This document shows, piece by piece, positions 44,924 to 54,739 of a DNA stretch of 64,000 nucleotides. The DNA lies in assembly GCF_000471905.2 (NCBI RefSeq), contig NW_006498102.1:231258-295257 (forward strand), written 5' to 3'. This DNA is from Amborella trichopoda (taxonomy: Eukaryota > Streptophyta > Magnoliopsida > Amborellales > Amborellaceae). The notes under the pieces were generated by a model. It saw only the letters and a program-made list of their open reading frames with translations, was not told the DNA's origin and searched no databases. Numbering within the stretch: the first letter of the stretch is position 1; every line of letters begins with the position of its first letter. Both the position numbers and the translations under genes were made by a program.

Positions 44924-44936
44924 GGCTTTGATACCA
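44924..44936 (-). other. Primer binding site of element 1
   Basis: Minus strand TGGTATCAAAGCC, directly after the 5' LTR end (...TTTCTCACA). It matches the initiator tRNA-Met type site TGGTATCAGAGC used by many plant LTR elements. Confidence 0.8.
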
Positions 44937-45060
44937 TGTGAGAAACTTTGAATACTGCAAGAACTCTCTGTATTCGATCATTATTGATAATTACTAACTA
45001 GAAAAGTATATTTATCAAGAGATACATACCCATACACCCATACATATATGTATCCGTATA

Positions 45061-45161
45061 NNNNNNNNNNNNNNNNNNNNNNNNNNNNNNNNNNNNNNNN
45101 NNNNNNNNNNNNNNNNNNNNNNNNNNNNNNNNNNNNNNNNNNNNNNNNNNNNNNNNNNNNN
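45061..45161. other. Assembly gap (101 N)
   Basis: The gap hides most of the 5' LTR of element 1 and its junction with the following AB-unit. It lies next to LTR sequence that contains a (TA)n run in the other copy, a likely reason for the break. Confidence 0.95.
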
Positions 45162-45477
45162 GATTAAACCAGTAAAAAAGAAATAAGGTGATTCAATCAA
45201 TAAATAACCTAAAGATTAAACCAGTAAAAAAGAAATAAGGTGATTCAATCAATAAATAACCTAAAGGTTAAACCAGAAATAAGAAATAAGGTGATTCAAT
45301 CAATAAATAACCAAAAGACAATGAACGACAAACTTTAATGTCTATAATATTCATTACAATATCTTAAATTTAGTTTCCCTATTTGAGGTGAGGTAAATAA
45401 AATACAATATAATATAAAAAAGTATTGTGTCTGTATTGTGTTTTTTTGTATTATATATAGTGAATAATACATTAAAC

Positions 45478-45973
45478 TATTATAGGAAAAATTGAACCAT
45501 AATAGTTAATCGAACAAAGGCCAAGAAGTGGTCCAACCAGCTGGTTCAAACGTTCTAATCGGGGAAGTCTCGAGCAATAAAAAATGTGTTAGAAATTTTT
45601 TTAAAAAAAAAACAAAAAAAAAAAAAGTTAAAGAATTATTAAACAAATCTCATCCAAATGAAATTAAAAATCAATCAACAAACATATTTTAAAGAATCGA
45701 TTTGTGCCCAAGGTATTTTTGAAATTTTTCAAAAAAAGGGAAAATGTGAAAATAAGTATTATTTGCCAAAACGTTTTTCCATCTTTTCCATAATGATGAA
45801 AAACATATTAAAAAATACATTACATACAAATCTCCCTTATATTTTGAAATTTCATATAATTTATTTTATTATTTTTTTAAATACCCGGCTGGTCACCAAA
45901 ACCGGTCGAAATTGAAACCGGCCAATTCTTACCAGGCGGTTACTAGATATATCGCTCGATTTTTCCTTCAATG
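45478..45973 (+). mobile_element. hAT-like non-autonomous element, CCGG-rich family
   Basis: 496 bp between perfect 8-bp duplications CATTAAAC (45470-45477 and 45974-45981), at the same AB-unit position as 22661-23183. Confidence 0.75.
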
Positions 45974-46345
45974 CATTAAACAAAGATCATGTCGAGCTGA
46001 TCTTATTTCTTACCAGGCGGTTACTAGATATGTCGCCCGATGTTTCCTTCAATGCATTAAACAAAGCTCATGTCAAGCTGATCTCATTTTGAGCATTGAG
46101 TTGTTCAGTAAATGAGTTAAGAAGCTATAGTTGGCTCCTTTATTAAGTGATCAAAATTAAAACCGGCCAGTTCTTACCAGGCGGTTACTAGATACATCGC
46201 CCCATTTTTTTTTCAATGCATTAAACAAAACTCATGTTAAGCTGATCTTATTTCTTACCAGGCGGTTACTAGATATATCGCCCGATTTTTCCTTCAATGA
46301 TTAAACAAAGCTCATGTCAAGCTGATCTTATTTTGAGCTTTGCGT
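45925..46345. repeat. Tandem expansion across the hAT-like element's right end
   Basis: A module with CTTACCAGGCGGTTACTAGA, CAATGCATTAAACAAA and AGCTGATCTTATTT is repeated four to five times, with an 82-bp basic period and one longer spacer. The repeat unit spans the element/host junction, so it arose after insertion. Confidence 0.8.
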
Positions 46346-47612
46346 TGTTCAGTTAATGAGTTAAAGAAGTTTGCGTTGTTCAGTAAATGAGTTAAGAGGC
46401 AATAGTTGGCTTATTTATTAAGTGAATGAGTTAAATGGCTGGTCCAGTGAATGAGTTAAATAGGCTTATCTTAGCTTTTGTCCATTCAAGCCAAAAAATA
46501 TTGCAATACATAATAGGATGAGTCAAACCAATTGACAACTAGCTTGACCAAGTCGATTTGTTAGACTTGACACCAGAATACAATGAGTTCGAACTCGATT
46601 TTAAGCTTTAAAACATTTATTTTAAATAATTTAATTGTTTGAAAGAGTGAAAACAGGAAATTTTGAATTACCTTTTTATGGAACTTTTATTTAGTATCAA
46701 TCTTAAGATGTGTTGATTAAGTGTATGACCCTGCTGTAACTAGTGATAGAATGAGTGCTTGCCACCACTAAGGGGTATAATGCCACATTTCGCAACCTTG
46801 TGGTATGATAGACTGTTGTATGATAAAATGTGTGTTCGCAACCCTGTGGTATGATAGACTATTGTATGATAAAATGTGTGTTCGCCACTACTAAGGGTAT
46901 AATGTCACACTTCGCAGGGGCAAGCTAGTGGGGCCAGCCCAGACCATGGCCAGGCCCTTGCCCAGAGATTCCCTATAATTCTAAAAGCATTTTTAGCATT
47001 CTAAAAACAGTTTTTTTTCATTTCTTTTTTTTTAAAAGCAGTTTTAGCAAACAATTTTTTCTTTTTTATTTTTTTTTAAAAGTAGTTTTAGCATTCTGAA
47101 AACAATTTTTTCTTTTTTTTTTTTGTTAAATGGAAACATCATTTGGTCAAATCTAAGATAAACTAGTTACCATCTTTGGCTAAAGTAAAGAATCCGCTCC
47201 CATTATTGCCTTGTAACATGCTTTTAAGAGATTAATATGATGAAAGTAAAAAGTATTTTGCAATTATCTAGTTCACACTTCCCACTAGGCTAATACGGCT
47301 AAAATCATTTATATTATTAATCAATATTTTTAATATGAGAAGGCATTCAACAACGGACCAACAATATCGAATATTTATCTTCATAATGCGTCAACTGGTT
47401 GCGAATTATTCGCAACAACTTATAAATGGCAGGATTAGAGAAAGAGGTTTTTTTTTCTCTCATTTTAGGGCTAATTTCCCAATGCCACAACCCTCAGCTA
47501 GCATCCTCTATGATGTTATCTTGTGCGCCTGTGAAAGGTTTGTGTTTGAGTTTGTTTTCTTCTTCCGCCGTAACTAATGTGCCTACTTTTTTTAGAAATG
47601 AAAGTAATATAT

Positions 47613-47957
47613 TGTTAGGATATGGATATCTTGATATACATCATTATGAATGTATGAGTATATATCTCTTGAGACCAAGTTACTTGGTCATCAGGTTAGT
47701 TTGATGATTGGGCCTCATACTATACCTTTATCTCCAAGAATCATATCATATTTATTACCTGTAATTGTGTGATTGTTCTCTATATATAGAGGTACTTAGT
47801 GATGTAAACATTCATCCAAAATATGTAGCCTGTTGGCATTTGGATCCGTTTCGTAAGGCCGAAGCCTAAACCACATAAATGTTGTTTTCTCTTTTCTTTT
47901 CCCTCCATTCCCTCTTTCCTTCTCTCTCCATTCTTCATTCTTCCATGAATTCTAATA
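47613..47957 (+). mobile_element. 5' LTR of element 2
   Basis: 345 bp starting TGTTAGGATATGGATATC and ending AATTCTAATA, next to the primer binding site. It contains TATATATAGAGGTACTTAG, a possible TATA region (47793-47805), and a CT-rich end. Compared with the 3' LTR it lacks about 85 bp after TATATCTCTTGA. Confidence 0.8.
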
Positions 47958-47970
47958 TGGTATCAGAGCC
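47958..47970 (+). other. Primer binding site of element 2
   Basis: TGGTATCAGAGCC, complementary to the 3' end type of initiator tRNA-Met, immediately after the 5' LTR. Confidence 0.85.
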
Positions 47971-48011
47971 ACAGACTCCTCGGCTCAGATCTGAGCTTGT
48001 CAACCTTAGAT

Positions 48012-48167
48012 ATGAGGTCGGGAAATTTTAACACTAGTTCTCAACTTTCAAGATCATTGCAGGAGCCGACAATTTTGGCTGCTCCCTCAAACATTCAGTC
48101 CTCGCCTACCTCTCTAGCCATGGAATCCCCTTTGAAGACCTCGAAACCAATACATACTACTCCATAG
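48012..48167 (+). CDS. Short ORF in the leader of element 2, function unknown
   Basis: A 51-codon ORF starting with the ATG of the shared leader (ATATGAGGTCGGG). It reads MRSGNFNTSSQLSRSLQEPT, then a Ser/Pro/Thr-rich stretch ending KTSKPIHTTP. It could be the remaining N-terminus of a gag protein, but there is no diagnostic motif. In element 1 the corresponding leader has TTTGAGG instead of the ATG. Confidence 0.3.
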   Translation: MRSGNFNTSSQLSRSLQEPTILAAPSNIQSSPTSLAMESPLKTSKPIHTTP

Positions 48168-48383
48168 CTCAAAATTAGCTGCTACTGTCTCCCACTGGCA
48201 AGTAATAATGGGCTGGGATGGGATACCCTTGGACTTCAACTTTTTGTATTCAATATTTCTCACTTCATGATTTAAGTGATGGCCAATAATTGGGTCATCT
48301 TCATACCAGTATGAAGTTCCATGTGAACCACCACCAATTCGCTCAGTGCGGAATGCTGATGAATGAATTTCGTGCTTTATAAA
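48167..48383 (-). pseudogene. Captured fragment resembling a DDT-domain chromatin protein
   Basis: The minus strand has an open stretch of about 72 codons without an ATG-initiated ORF: KHEIHSSAFRTERIGGGSHG, SYWYEDDPIIGHHLNHEVRN, then QWETVAANFE. The FRTExIGxxxxGxSYWYEDDPIIGH pattern recalls plant DDT-domain (DDR-type) accessory proteins of ISWI chromatin remodellers. This assignment is from memory of the family and is tentative. What is clear is that the frame codes for a conserved-looking protein segment unrelated to retroelement proteins. It is antisense to the element and stops at both sides, so it is a fragment. Confidence 0.55.
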
Positions 48384-48619
48384 GTTTTCTGTTTCTCCAT
48401 CTAGTGTGACGATTGAATTTCTCGATCTTGGTTAATGATCGAATTTCTCGATCTTGGTTGATGATCAAGTTTTCCATTACTTGATCTTGTTTGATGATGG
48501 AGTTTTTCGTTGTTCCATCATGTGTGATGATCATCGAGTTTTTTGTTGCTTGATCCCAGATGTTCCGAAGAAGAGAGAAATAAAGATCATTTTCTTTTAG
48601 AAAGAGAAAGCCTCTAGAA

Positions 48620-49760
48620 AGAAAAGAAGCTTCTGAGAGGGAAGACCTTCATAAAAGAAAACCCTAGAGAGAGAAAGTCTCTAGAAGAAAGTAGAGAGCC
48701 CAAGAAAGGTTGTTTCGTGGAAGACCTTAAGGAGAGAAAGTCTCTGGAAAAAGTAGAGAGCCCAAGAAAGGTTGTTTTTTGGAAGACCGTGGTAACCTGT
48801 GAAATGCATCATGGATTTGATCACTACTCATTTTTTTGTGAAATTTATCATGGATTTGATCACTACTCATTTTTTTGGCAACTTAATATTGTTCGACACT
48901 ACTCGTTTTTTTGGTAAGTTAATATTGTTCAAACTCTAGCTGCGTTGTGTTAAAACATCTTCAGTTTGAGAAAGAGTGTTAGGATATGGATATCTCGGGT
49001 TCATATTAATATACATCATTATGAATGTATGGGTATATATCCCTTGATACGAAGAGGGAGAGTATTAGGATATGGATATCTCGGGTTCATATTAATATTT
49101 GTGTATCTATCTCTGGATAAAAAGAGACCAAGTTATTTGGTCACCAAGTTAGTTTAGTGATAAGGCCTCCTACTATTTACCTCTATCTCCAACAATCATA
49201 CAAAGCTTTTGAGAGAGAAGATCTTCAGAGAAAAAAACCCTAGAGAGAGAAAGTCTCTAGAAGAAAGTAGAGAGCCCAAGAAAGTTGTTTCTTGGAAGAC
49301 CTTAGGGAAAGAAAGTATCTAGAAAAAGTAAAAAGCCCAAGAAAGGTTGTTTTTTGGAAGACCGTGGTAACCCGTGAAATGCATCATGGATTTGATCACT
49401 ACGCGTTTTTTTGTGAAATTTATCATGGATTTGATCACTACTCGTTTTTTTGGCAACTTAGTATTGTTCGACACTACTCGCTTTTTTGGCAAGTTGATAT
49501 TGTTCAAACACTAGCTATGTTGTGTTAAAACATCTTGAGTTTGAGGAAGAGTATTAGGATATGGATATCTCGGGTTCATATTAATATAAGTCATTATGAA
49601 TGTATGGGTATATATCTCTTGATACGAAGAGGGGGAGTATTAGGATATAGATAACTCGGGTTCATATTAATATTTGTGTATCTATCTCTGGATAAAAAGA
49701 AACCAAGTTATTTGGTCATCAAGTTAGTTTAGTGATAAGGCCTCCTACTATTTACCTCTA
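48620..49760. repeat. Tandem duplication inside element 2 (about 575-bp period)
   Basis: The module AAACCCTAGAGAGAGAAAGT ... AAGAAAGGTTG ... CATCATGGATTTGATCACTA ... TTAGGATATGGATATC (48659-49197) is repeated at 49228-49760. Each copy ends with an LTR start, so the interior/LTR junction itself was duplicated. Smaller duplications (TCACTACTCATTTTTTTG) lie inside. Confidence 0.8.
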
Positions 49761-50543
49761 TATCCAAGAATCATACCATATTTATCTATTGCGATTGTTA
49801 CCTCTATCTCTAAGAATCATACCATATTTATCTACTGTAATTGTGTGATTGTCCACTCTATGTATATAGAAGTACTTATTGATGTAAACATTCATCCAAA
49901 ATAGTGAAGATGTAGCATGTTGGGCTTAATTGTGTGATTGTTGGGCTTAATTGTGTGATTGTTCTCTATATATAGAAGTATATATAGAAGTACTTATTGA
50001 TGTAAACATTCAACCAAAATAAAAGCTGGGCTTAATTGTGTGATTGTGTGATTGTCCTCTGATATAAACATTCATCCAAAATAGTGAAGATGCAACCTGT
50101 TGGGCTTATTTGTATGATTGTCCTCTATATATAGAAGTACTTATTCAACCAAAATAGAAGTTAGGCTTAATTGTGTGTACTTATTGATGTAAACATTCAA
50201 CCATAATGAAAATGTAGCTTGTTGGGCTTAATTGTATGATTGTCCTCTATATATAGAAGTACTTATTGATGTAAACATTCAACCAAAATAACCAAAATAG
50301 AAGGTAGGCTTAATTGTGTGTACTTATTGATGTAAACATTCAACCATACCAAAATAGAAGTCCTTATTGATGTAAACATTCAACCAAAATAATGAAGATA
50401 TAGCCTGTTGGGCCAAAATAGTGAAGATATTGCCTGTTGGGTTTGGATTCATGGACGTAAGGCTTGGGTCTGAAGCACGTAAATGTTATGTTATCGTTTT
50501 TGCTCTCTCGCTTCTCCATTCTATGCTCCCATAAATTCTAACA
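49552..50543 (+). mobile_element. 3' LTR of element 2, internally expanded
   Basis: It starts TATTAGGATATGGATATC after the polypurine-like GAGTTTGAGGAAGAG and ends AATTCTAACA. It is almost 1 kb, nearly three times the 5' LTR. The excess comes from tandem copies of TTATTGATGTAAACATTCAA and GGGCTTAATTGTGTGATTGT modules (49865-50400) and from an extra LTR start at 49638. Confidence 0.75.
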
Positions 50544-50548
50544 TATAT

Positions 50549-52503
50549 CCCTGTTCCAAAAAAATAGGATGATATGATAGCTCCATTGCAGATGATATGC
50601 AACAAAAATAACATAAGATAATAAACCAATATATTTCAATCAATGTTAAGAACCTAGCAAGTTCATTCGGGACCTGTTGAGTCCCATTAAAATACCATGG
50701 GACTCGCTCAAGTCTAATATTGTTATGACCATACAATGGTACTTTACGTAGGGTGGAGAACAAAACTTGGGCTTGAACTTCACTTGACACTAAATAAGAA
50801 ATAAGGCGATTCAAGCCATAAATAACCAAAAGACAAGGAACTACACAATTTAGTGTTTATAACATACGATGCAATATCTTAAATTGAGTTTTCCTTTTTG
50901 AGAGGAGGTAAAAAAATACAATATAATATAAAAAAATATCGTGTCCTTATTTTGTTCTTTTGTATTATATATAGTGAATATTACATTAATCTAGTATAGG
51001 AAAAATCGAACCGGAACAGTTAACCGGGCATGGGATTGGAAGCGGTTCAACTGGCCTAAGGCCTAACCAGTAAATCGGTTGGTTCAATCGTTCTAACCAG
51101 TAAATTGGTTGGTTTAATCGTTCTAACTAGGCAAGTGTCGGGTGGTCAAAAAGGTATTTAAAAAAATTAAAAATAAAAAATCCAATAAAATATAAAAAGT
51201 AAATTTAAAGAATTATAAAGCAAAGCACATCCCAATGAAATTGAAAAATAATGAAAAAAAATAGATTTTTAAGATTCGATTTGTGGCCAGGGGTAGTTTT
51301 GAAATTTTCTAAACAGGAAAATGTAAAAATAAGTATTAATGACCAAAACAATTTTCAATATTGGTCATAAAGATGAAAAACATTAAAAAATACGTTATAA
51401 AAAATCCCTTATTTTTTGAAATTTTATATAAAGCTTTTTGAATATTTTTTCCGGCTGGTCACCAAAAGCGGCCGTAATTGGAACCGGGTGGTTACGAGGT
51501 AGATCGCCCGATTTTCTTTTAATGCATTTAACAAACCTCATGCCAAGCTGACCTTATTTTGAGGTTTGCCTTGTCTAGTGAATGAGTTAAGAGGATAAGG
51601 TTAGCTTGTTTGTTGTGTGAATGAGTTACAGGGCTTGTCCAATGAATGAGTTAAATAGGCTTAGGTTAATTTGCCTCTTCAAGCCAAAAAAATAGTGTAA
51701 GACATCTTGGGCTAAGTCAAACCAATTGATGAGTAGCTTGGCTTGGCTAAGTCGATTTGCTTGACTTTGGCTCCGGACTACGTGTGTCTGAACTCGGTTT
51801 TAGGCTTTAAAATATTTATTTTAAATATTCTAATTGTTTGAAACAGTGTAAATTATTTTGTTTCGAATTATCTTGTTATGAGAATTTCATTTAACATGCA
51901 GCTTAAGAATTTTTGTAGGGTTGGATGATTAATAAAATCCAGCTGAAAACACGCAGACTAATTAAATCTATGACCCTGATGTAACATGATAGAATGGGTG
52001 CTTGCCACACTAAAGGCTTAATGCCACTCTTCGCCAAGGCTGAAAATGTCAAATTTATCCACTACATGGTGCTAGGACCAGCGGGGGCATGGCCGTACCC
52101 AGGAATTCACTAGCATTCCAAAAGCATTTTTTATATTTTATTTTTTATATTTTTTATTTTTTGTTAAATGGAAATGTCATTAGTCAAAGGAGATAAATTA
52201 ATTACAAAATTTTGGCTAGCAGCCCCTCGTTGGCTAAAGCAAAGCATTTGCTCCCTTGCCTTGCAATGAATATAATTTTAAGAGACTAGTATGATGAAAG
52301 TTAAAAGTATTTTACAATTATCTTGTTGACATTACCCACTAGGCTAATAGGGTTAAAACCATTTATATTACAAATGATTTTAAGAGACTAGTATGATGAA
52401 AGTAAAAAGTATTTTACAATTATCTTGTTGACATTACCCACTAGGCTAATAGGGTTAAAACCATTTATATTATTAATCAATATAATGTTGACAGTACCCA
52501 CTA
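50549..52503 (+). repeat. AB-unit: end of B part, then A part and start of the next B part
   Basis: It resumes the B part interrupted by element 2 (GGATGATATGATAGCTCCAT, GGGACTCGCTCAAGTCTAAT). It passes through CTAAATAAGAAATAAGGCGA (50790) into a complete A part with its hAT-like element, and then into B again (AGTGCTTGCCACC-like, TTGTTGACATTACCCACTAG). A 108-bp tandem duplication lies at 52270-52484. With 45162-47612 this gives the order A-B-A-B. Confidence 0.7.
50992..51524 (+). mobile_element. hAT-like non-autonomous element, CCGG-rich family
   Basis: 533 bp, flanked by CATTAATC (50984-50991) and CATTTAAC (51525-51532), aged forms of the CATTAAAC duplication found in the other AB-units. 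A 26-bp module with TGGTTCAATCGTTCTAAC-type wording is duplicated inside. Confidence 0.7.
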
Positions 52504-53166
52504 TGGAAAATATAAAAATCTGCACTGATATTTAGGAACAATATTTTTCTTCCTTTTTTAGGTATCCATATTAAGAAGGTAGTTCATTGCATATATTATT
52601 TTTTTAATAGTATACAACTTTGTAATCCTATAAATTGGGGATCTTGTTCAATAATACATCTCCATGGAAGTATAAGGCCCAATTATACAGAAATACAGTT
52701 TCTCACATAGTATCAGAACCAGTTATTTGCAATCTAGTTTGGGCTTCTTTGGGTCTCTAATCTCTTGAACGCTGCTCTCTAATCTCTCAATCGCTGCTCT
52801 CTCTCTCTCTCATCAGTCTAGTCTCGCTCTCCTTCTCTCTCTTGGTCGTGGTGTTAACTGGTCTCTCTAGTGTGAACCGGTTTCTCTCTCCTTCTCTCTC
52901 TTGACTGTGGTGTTAATTGGTCTCTCTGGTGTGAACCGGTCTCTCTCTTGGCCGTGGTGTTAATTGGTCTCTCTGGTGTGAACCGGTCTCTCTCTCCTTC
53001 TCTCTCTTGGCCGTGGTGTTAACTGGTCTCTCTGGTGTGAACCGGTCTCTCTCTCTCTATCACACGCACACGTTGTGAACTGCTTACTCTTTCCAAGGCT
53101 GTGATCCTTTCTCTACCCTACGAACTAGCTTCTCTTGTTAACCAGTATCTGCCTCTCTGTTCTCTG
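52504..53166 (+). mobile_element. 5' fragment of another LTR element (LTR end, primer binding site, CT-rich leader)
   Basis: The LTR-like part ends ACAGTTTCTCACA and is followed by TAGTATCAGAACCAG (about 52707-52721), a variant of the TGGTATCAGAGCCAG primer binding site. A CT-rich leader follows. AB-unit sequence containing TTAAAACCATTTATATTATT is present on both sides, in the flank and again at 53168. No coding part remains. Confidence 0.6.
52815..53060. repeat. Minisatellite in the retroelement leader, about 60-bp unit
   Basis: Four copies of a unit combining GGTGTTAACTGGTCTCTCT, GGTGTGAACCGGT and CTCTCTCCTTCTCTCTCTTG. Confidence 0.85.
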
Positions 53167-53225
53167 TTAAAACCATTTATATTATTAATCAATATTTTAT
53201 ATGAGAAGGCATTCAACAACATACC

Positions 53226-53930
53226 TGTAGAAACGAAAAACAATCCACGAAAATAAGAAAAAAGAAATAAACACAAAAGAAAGAGACAACCAACCACAAC
53301 GCAAAGATATACATAGTTAGTCAACGTGCCTACATCAACGAGAGATGAGAGCTTCTTTACTGACAATGGAGAATAGGGTTACGATAGTGCTCTTCTCCAT
53401 GTCTCTCTGTTATATCTTATTACAAAGCAATCTGCGTTTGACTCGGTAATTTCGAATATCCATATAAAGGTATTTCGATAATTTGTACCATCTATCTGAG
53501 ACTCGATATATGTCCGTATATAGGTATTTATCCATATTTGGGTATTTTGAGAATTTGTACGGGACTCTGTATTTATCCATACATGGGTATTTATCCATAT
53601 ATTGGTATTTTGGTAATTTGTACGGGACTCTGTATTTATCCATACATGGGTATTTTGGTAATTGTTATGGGACTCTATATATTGTAACGATGGGGTCTGT
53701 TTAGAGTTAAGGGAAAAACGTAGATTGCTTTGTAATCAAAGAGAACAGAGAGGCATGCGAAAGAGAGCGAAAAGAGCTACTGTAATCCTATTTTCTATTG
53801 CCAGTAAAGAAGCTCTCATCTCCCGTAGATGTTGTCGAACCACGTATATCTTTGCATTGTGGTTGGTTGTCTCTTTCTTTTGTGTTTGTTTTTTCTTTCT
53901 TGTTTTCGTGAATTGCTTTTCGTTTCCACA
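53226..53930. repeat. Large inverted repeat (fold-back structure) with LTR-like arms
   Basis: The left arm 53226-53440 is the approximate reverse complement of the right arm 53714-53930. Examples are AAAGAAAGAGACAACCAACC on the left against GGTTGGTTGTCTCTTTCTTT on the right, and GATGAGAGCTTCTTTACTG against CAGTAAAGAAGCTCTCATC. Each arm, read outward to inward, begins TGTAGAAACG or TGTGGAAACG like an LTR, and the right arm retains ACGTGGTTCGACA. The 270-bp centre holds tandem GTATTTATCCATA modules. ORFs here are artefacts of the repeats. It interrupts AB-unit DNA on its left. Confidence 0.8.
53446..53660. repeat. Tandem repeat in the centre of the fold-back structure
   Basis: A unit of about 60-65 bp containing TTTGTACGGGACTCTGTATT and GGTATTTATCCATA occurs three to four times with partial copies at the edges. 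Confidence 0.8.
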
Positions 53931-53935
53931 CCTCC

Positions 53936-54313
53936 ATCTCTTATTAGGAGGCTAGTTGGGAACCTTATCAATTGTTGATGATGTTGGAGTTGTGTGAATG
54001 CATTTGTTTAATTGTTGTCTCCCTTTTGGATTATTTACTACTTTATATATGACCTGATTATATTTGGAAGATTAACCTCTGATGTCCATGGCATATTATT
54101 TTGTTGCCCAGAGGTGGAATTGCCATCAATTTATAACTGCATACATCTGTTTAATTGTTGTCTCCCTTTTAGATAATTTACTACTTTATTAATGACTATT
54201 GAGGTCCATGGTATATTATCTTGTTGGCCACTAATTGTGACTAGTTCAATTGTTTTAAACCATAGGAAGAAAATACAAGAAGGCAATAAAATGTATGACT
54301 GGCATTTGTTTTG
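53936..54313. repeat. Two-copy direct repeat, no gene
   Basis: TGTTTAATTGTTGTCTCCCT at 54006 and 54149 begins two similar segments, both continuing with TTTACTACTTTAT and GTCCATGG(C/T)ATATTAT. Nothing coding is seen. Confidence 0.65.
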
Positions 54314-54535
54314 AAACGGATAAAATTTTATAAGGTGGGAGACCTCCTTTTATAGATTTTCTATGCCATAGATTTTGCTTCAATCCGTAAGGTCAAATCT
54401 CAACCATCGATATAGAGAAACTTGTGGGACGAGAGATTTGAGTCATCCATCTTCTTTATCCACCATCAAGATTCAAAGAGATAAGCTAGAGCCTTATCCT
54501 CCCTTGCCTAAATCTATTCCCATCAAATAAGTCCC
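54314..54535 (-). mobile_element. Fragment of the copia LTR
   Basis: AAGGTGGGAGACCTCCTTTT, CTATGCCATAGATTTTGCTT and TCAATCCGTAAGGTCAAATC match the inner end of the LTR at 20946-22476 (minus orientation). Only about 220 bp is present. Confidence 0.7.
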
Positions 54536-54739
54536 TTTCTTCTTTTCCATGCATTTGCTTTACAGTTCAAGCGTTTTTGTATTCGAAATCTCCTAGATCC
54601 AACCTCGAAATGAAGAGAGGTAGAGAGAGAGAGAGAGAGAGAGAAAGGGCAAGGGCGGGATGTGCTCGAGAGAATGAGAGATAGGCAAGGTGAGTAGATT
54701 GGAGATGATAGGAGTCGAGATAGGAGAGGAGAAAAAAGA

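Larger units (their letters stand above)
42702..45060 (-). mobile_element. Non-autonomous LTR element carrying host gene fragments (element 1)
   Basis: Order on the minus strand: 5' LTR (44937 into the N gap), primer binding site (44924-44936), leader, HSP70 fragment, eL36 pseudogene (antisense to the element), purine-rich repeats, polypurine tract (43040-43052), 3' LTR (42826-43039) and an additional LTR piece (42702-42825). No gag, protease, integrase or RT similarity is present in the 1.9-kb interior. It is inserted in the B part of an AB-unit near the A boundary. Its outer right end lies in the gap, so the TSD cannot be checked. Mobilisation would need proteins from another element. Confidence 0.75.
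45162..47612 (+). repeat. AB-unit copy 2 (A part then B part)
   Basis: It begins with three tandem copies of an AAGAAATAAGGTGATTCAAT module (45162-45310). The A part follows with its hAT-like element (45478-45973), then a local tandem expansion, then the B part (AGCCAAAAAATATTGCAATA, a doubled TAAAATGTGTGTTCGC module at 46825-46885, TCTTCATAATGCGTCAACTG). At 47612 it is interrupted by element 2. Confidence 0.7.
47613..50543 (+). mobile_element. Non-autonomous LTR element carrying a host gene fragment (element 2), with TSD
   Basis: 2931 bp bounded by TG...CA and flanked by a perfect 5-bp duplication TATAT (47608-47612 and 50544-50548). The interrupted AB-unit sequence resumes exactly after it. 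Parts: 5' LTR 47613-47957, primer binding site TGGTATCAGAGCC 47958-47970, leader, a 51-codon ORF, an antisense gene fragment at 48167-48383, purine-rich repeats with an internal tandem duplication, and a 3' LTR from 49552. No gag or pol similarity is present. The leader (GACTCCTCGGCTCAGA, then GAGGTCGGGAAATTT) is shared with element 1. Confidence 0.85.

Noticed and set aside
45015..45200. ORF translating through the N gap
   Set aside because: Most of its residues are unknown bases, so it is not evidence of a gene.
53410..53704. ORFs with repeated YMDKY-like or LSIHGYL-like peptides
   Set aside because: They come from the tandem repeat in the centre of the fold-back structure.
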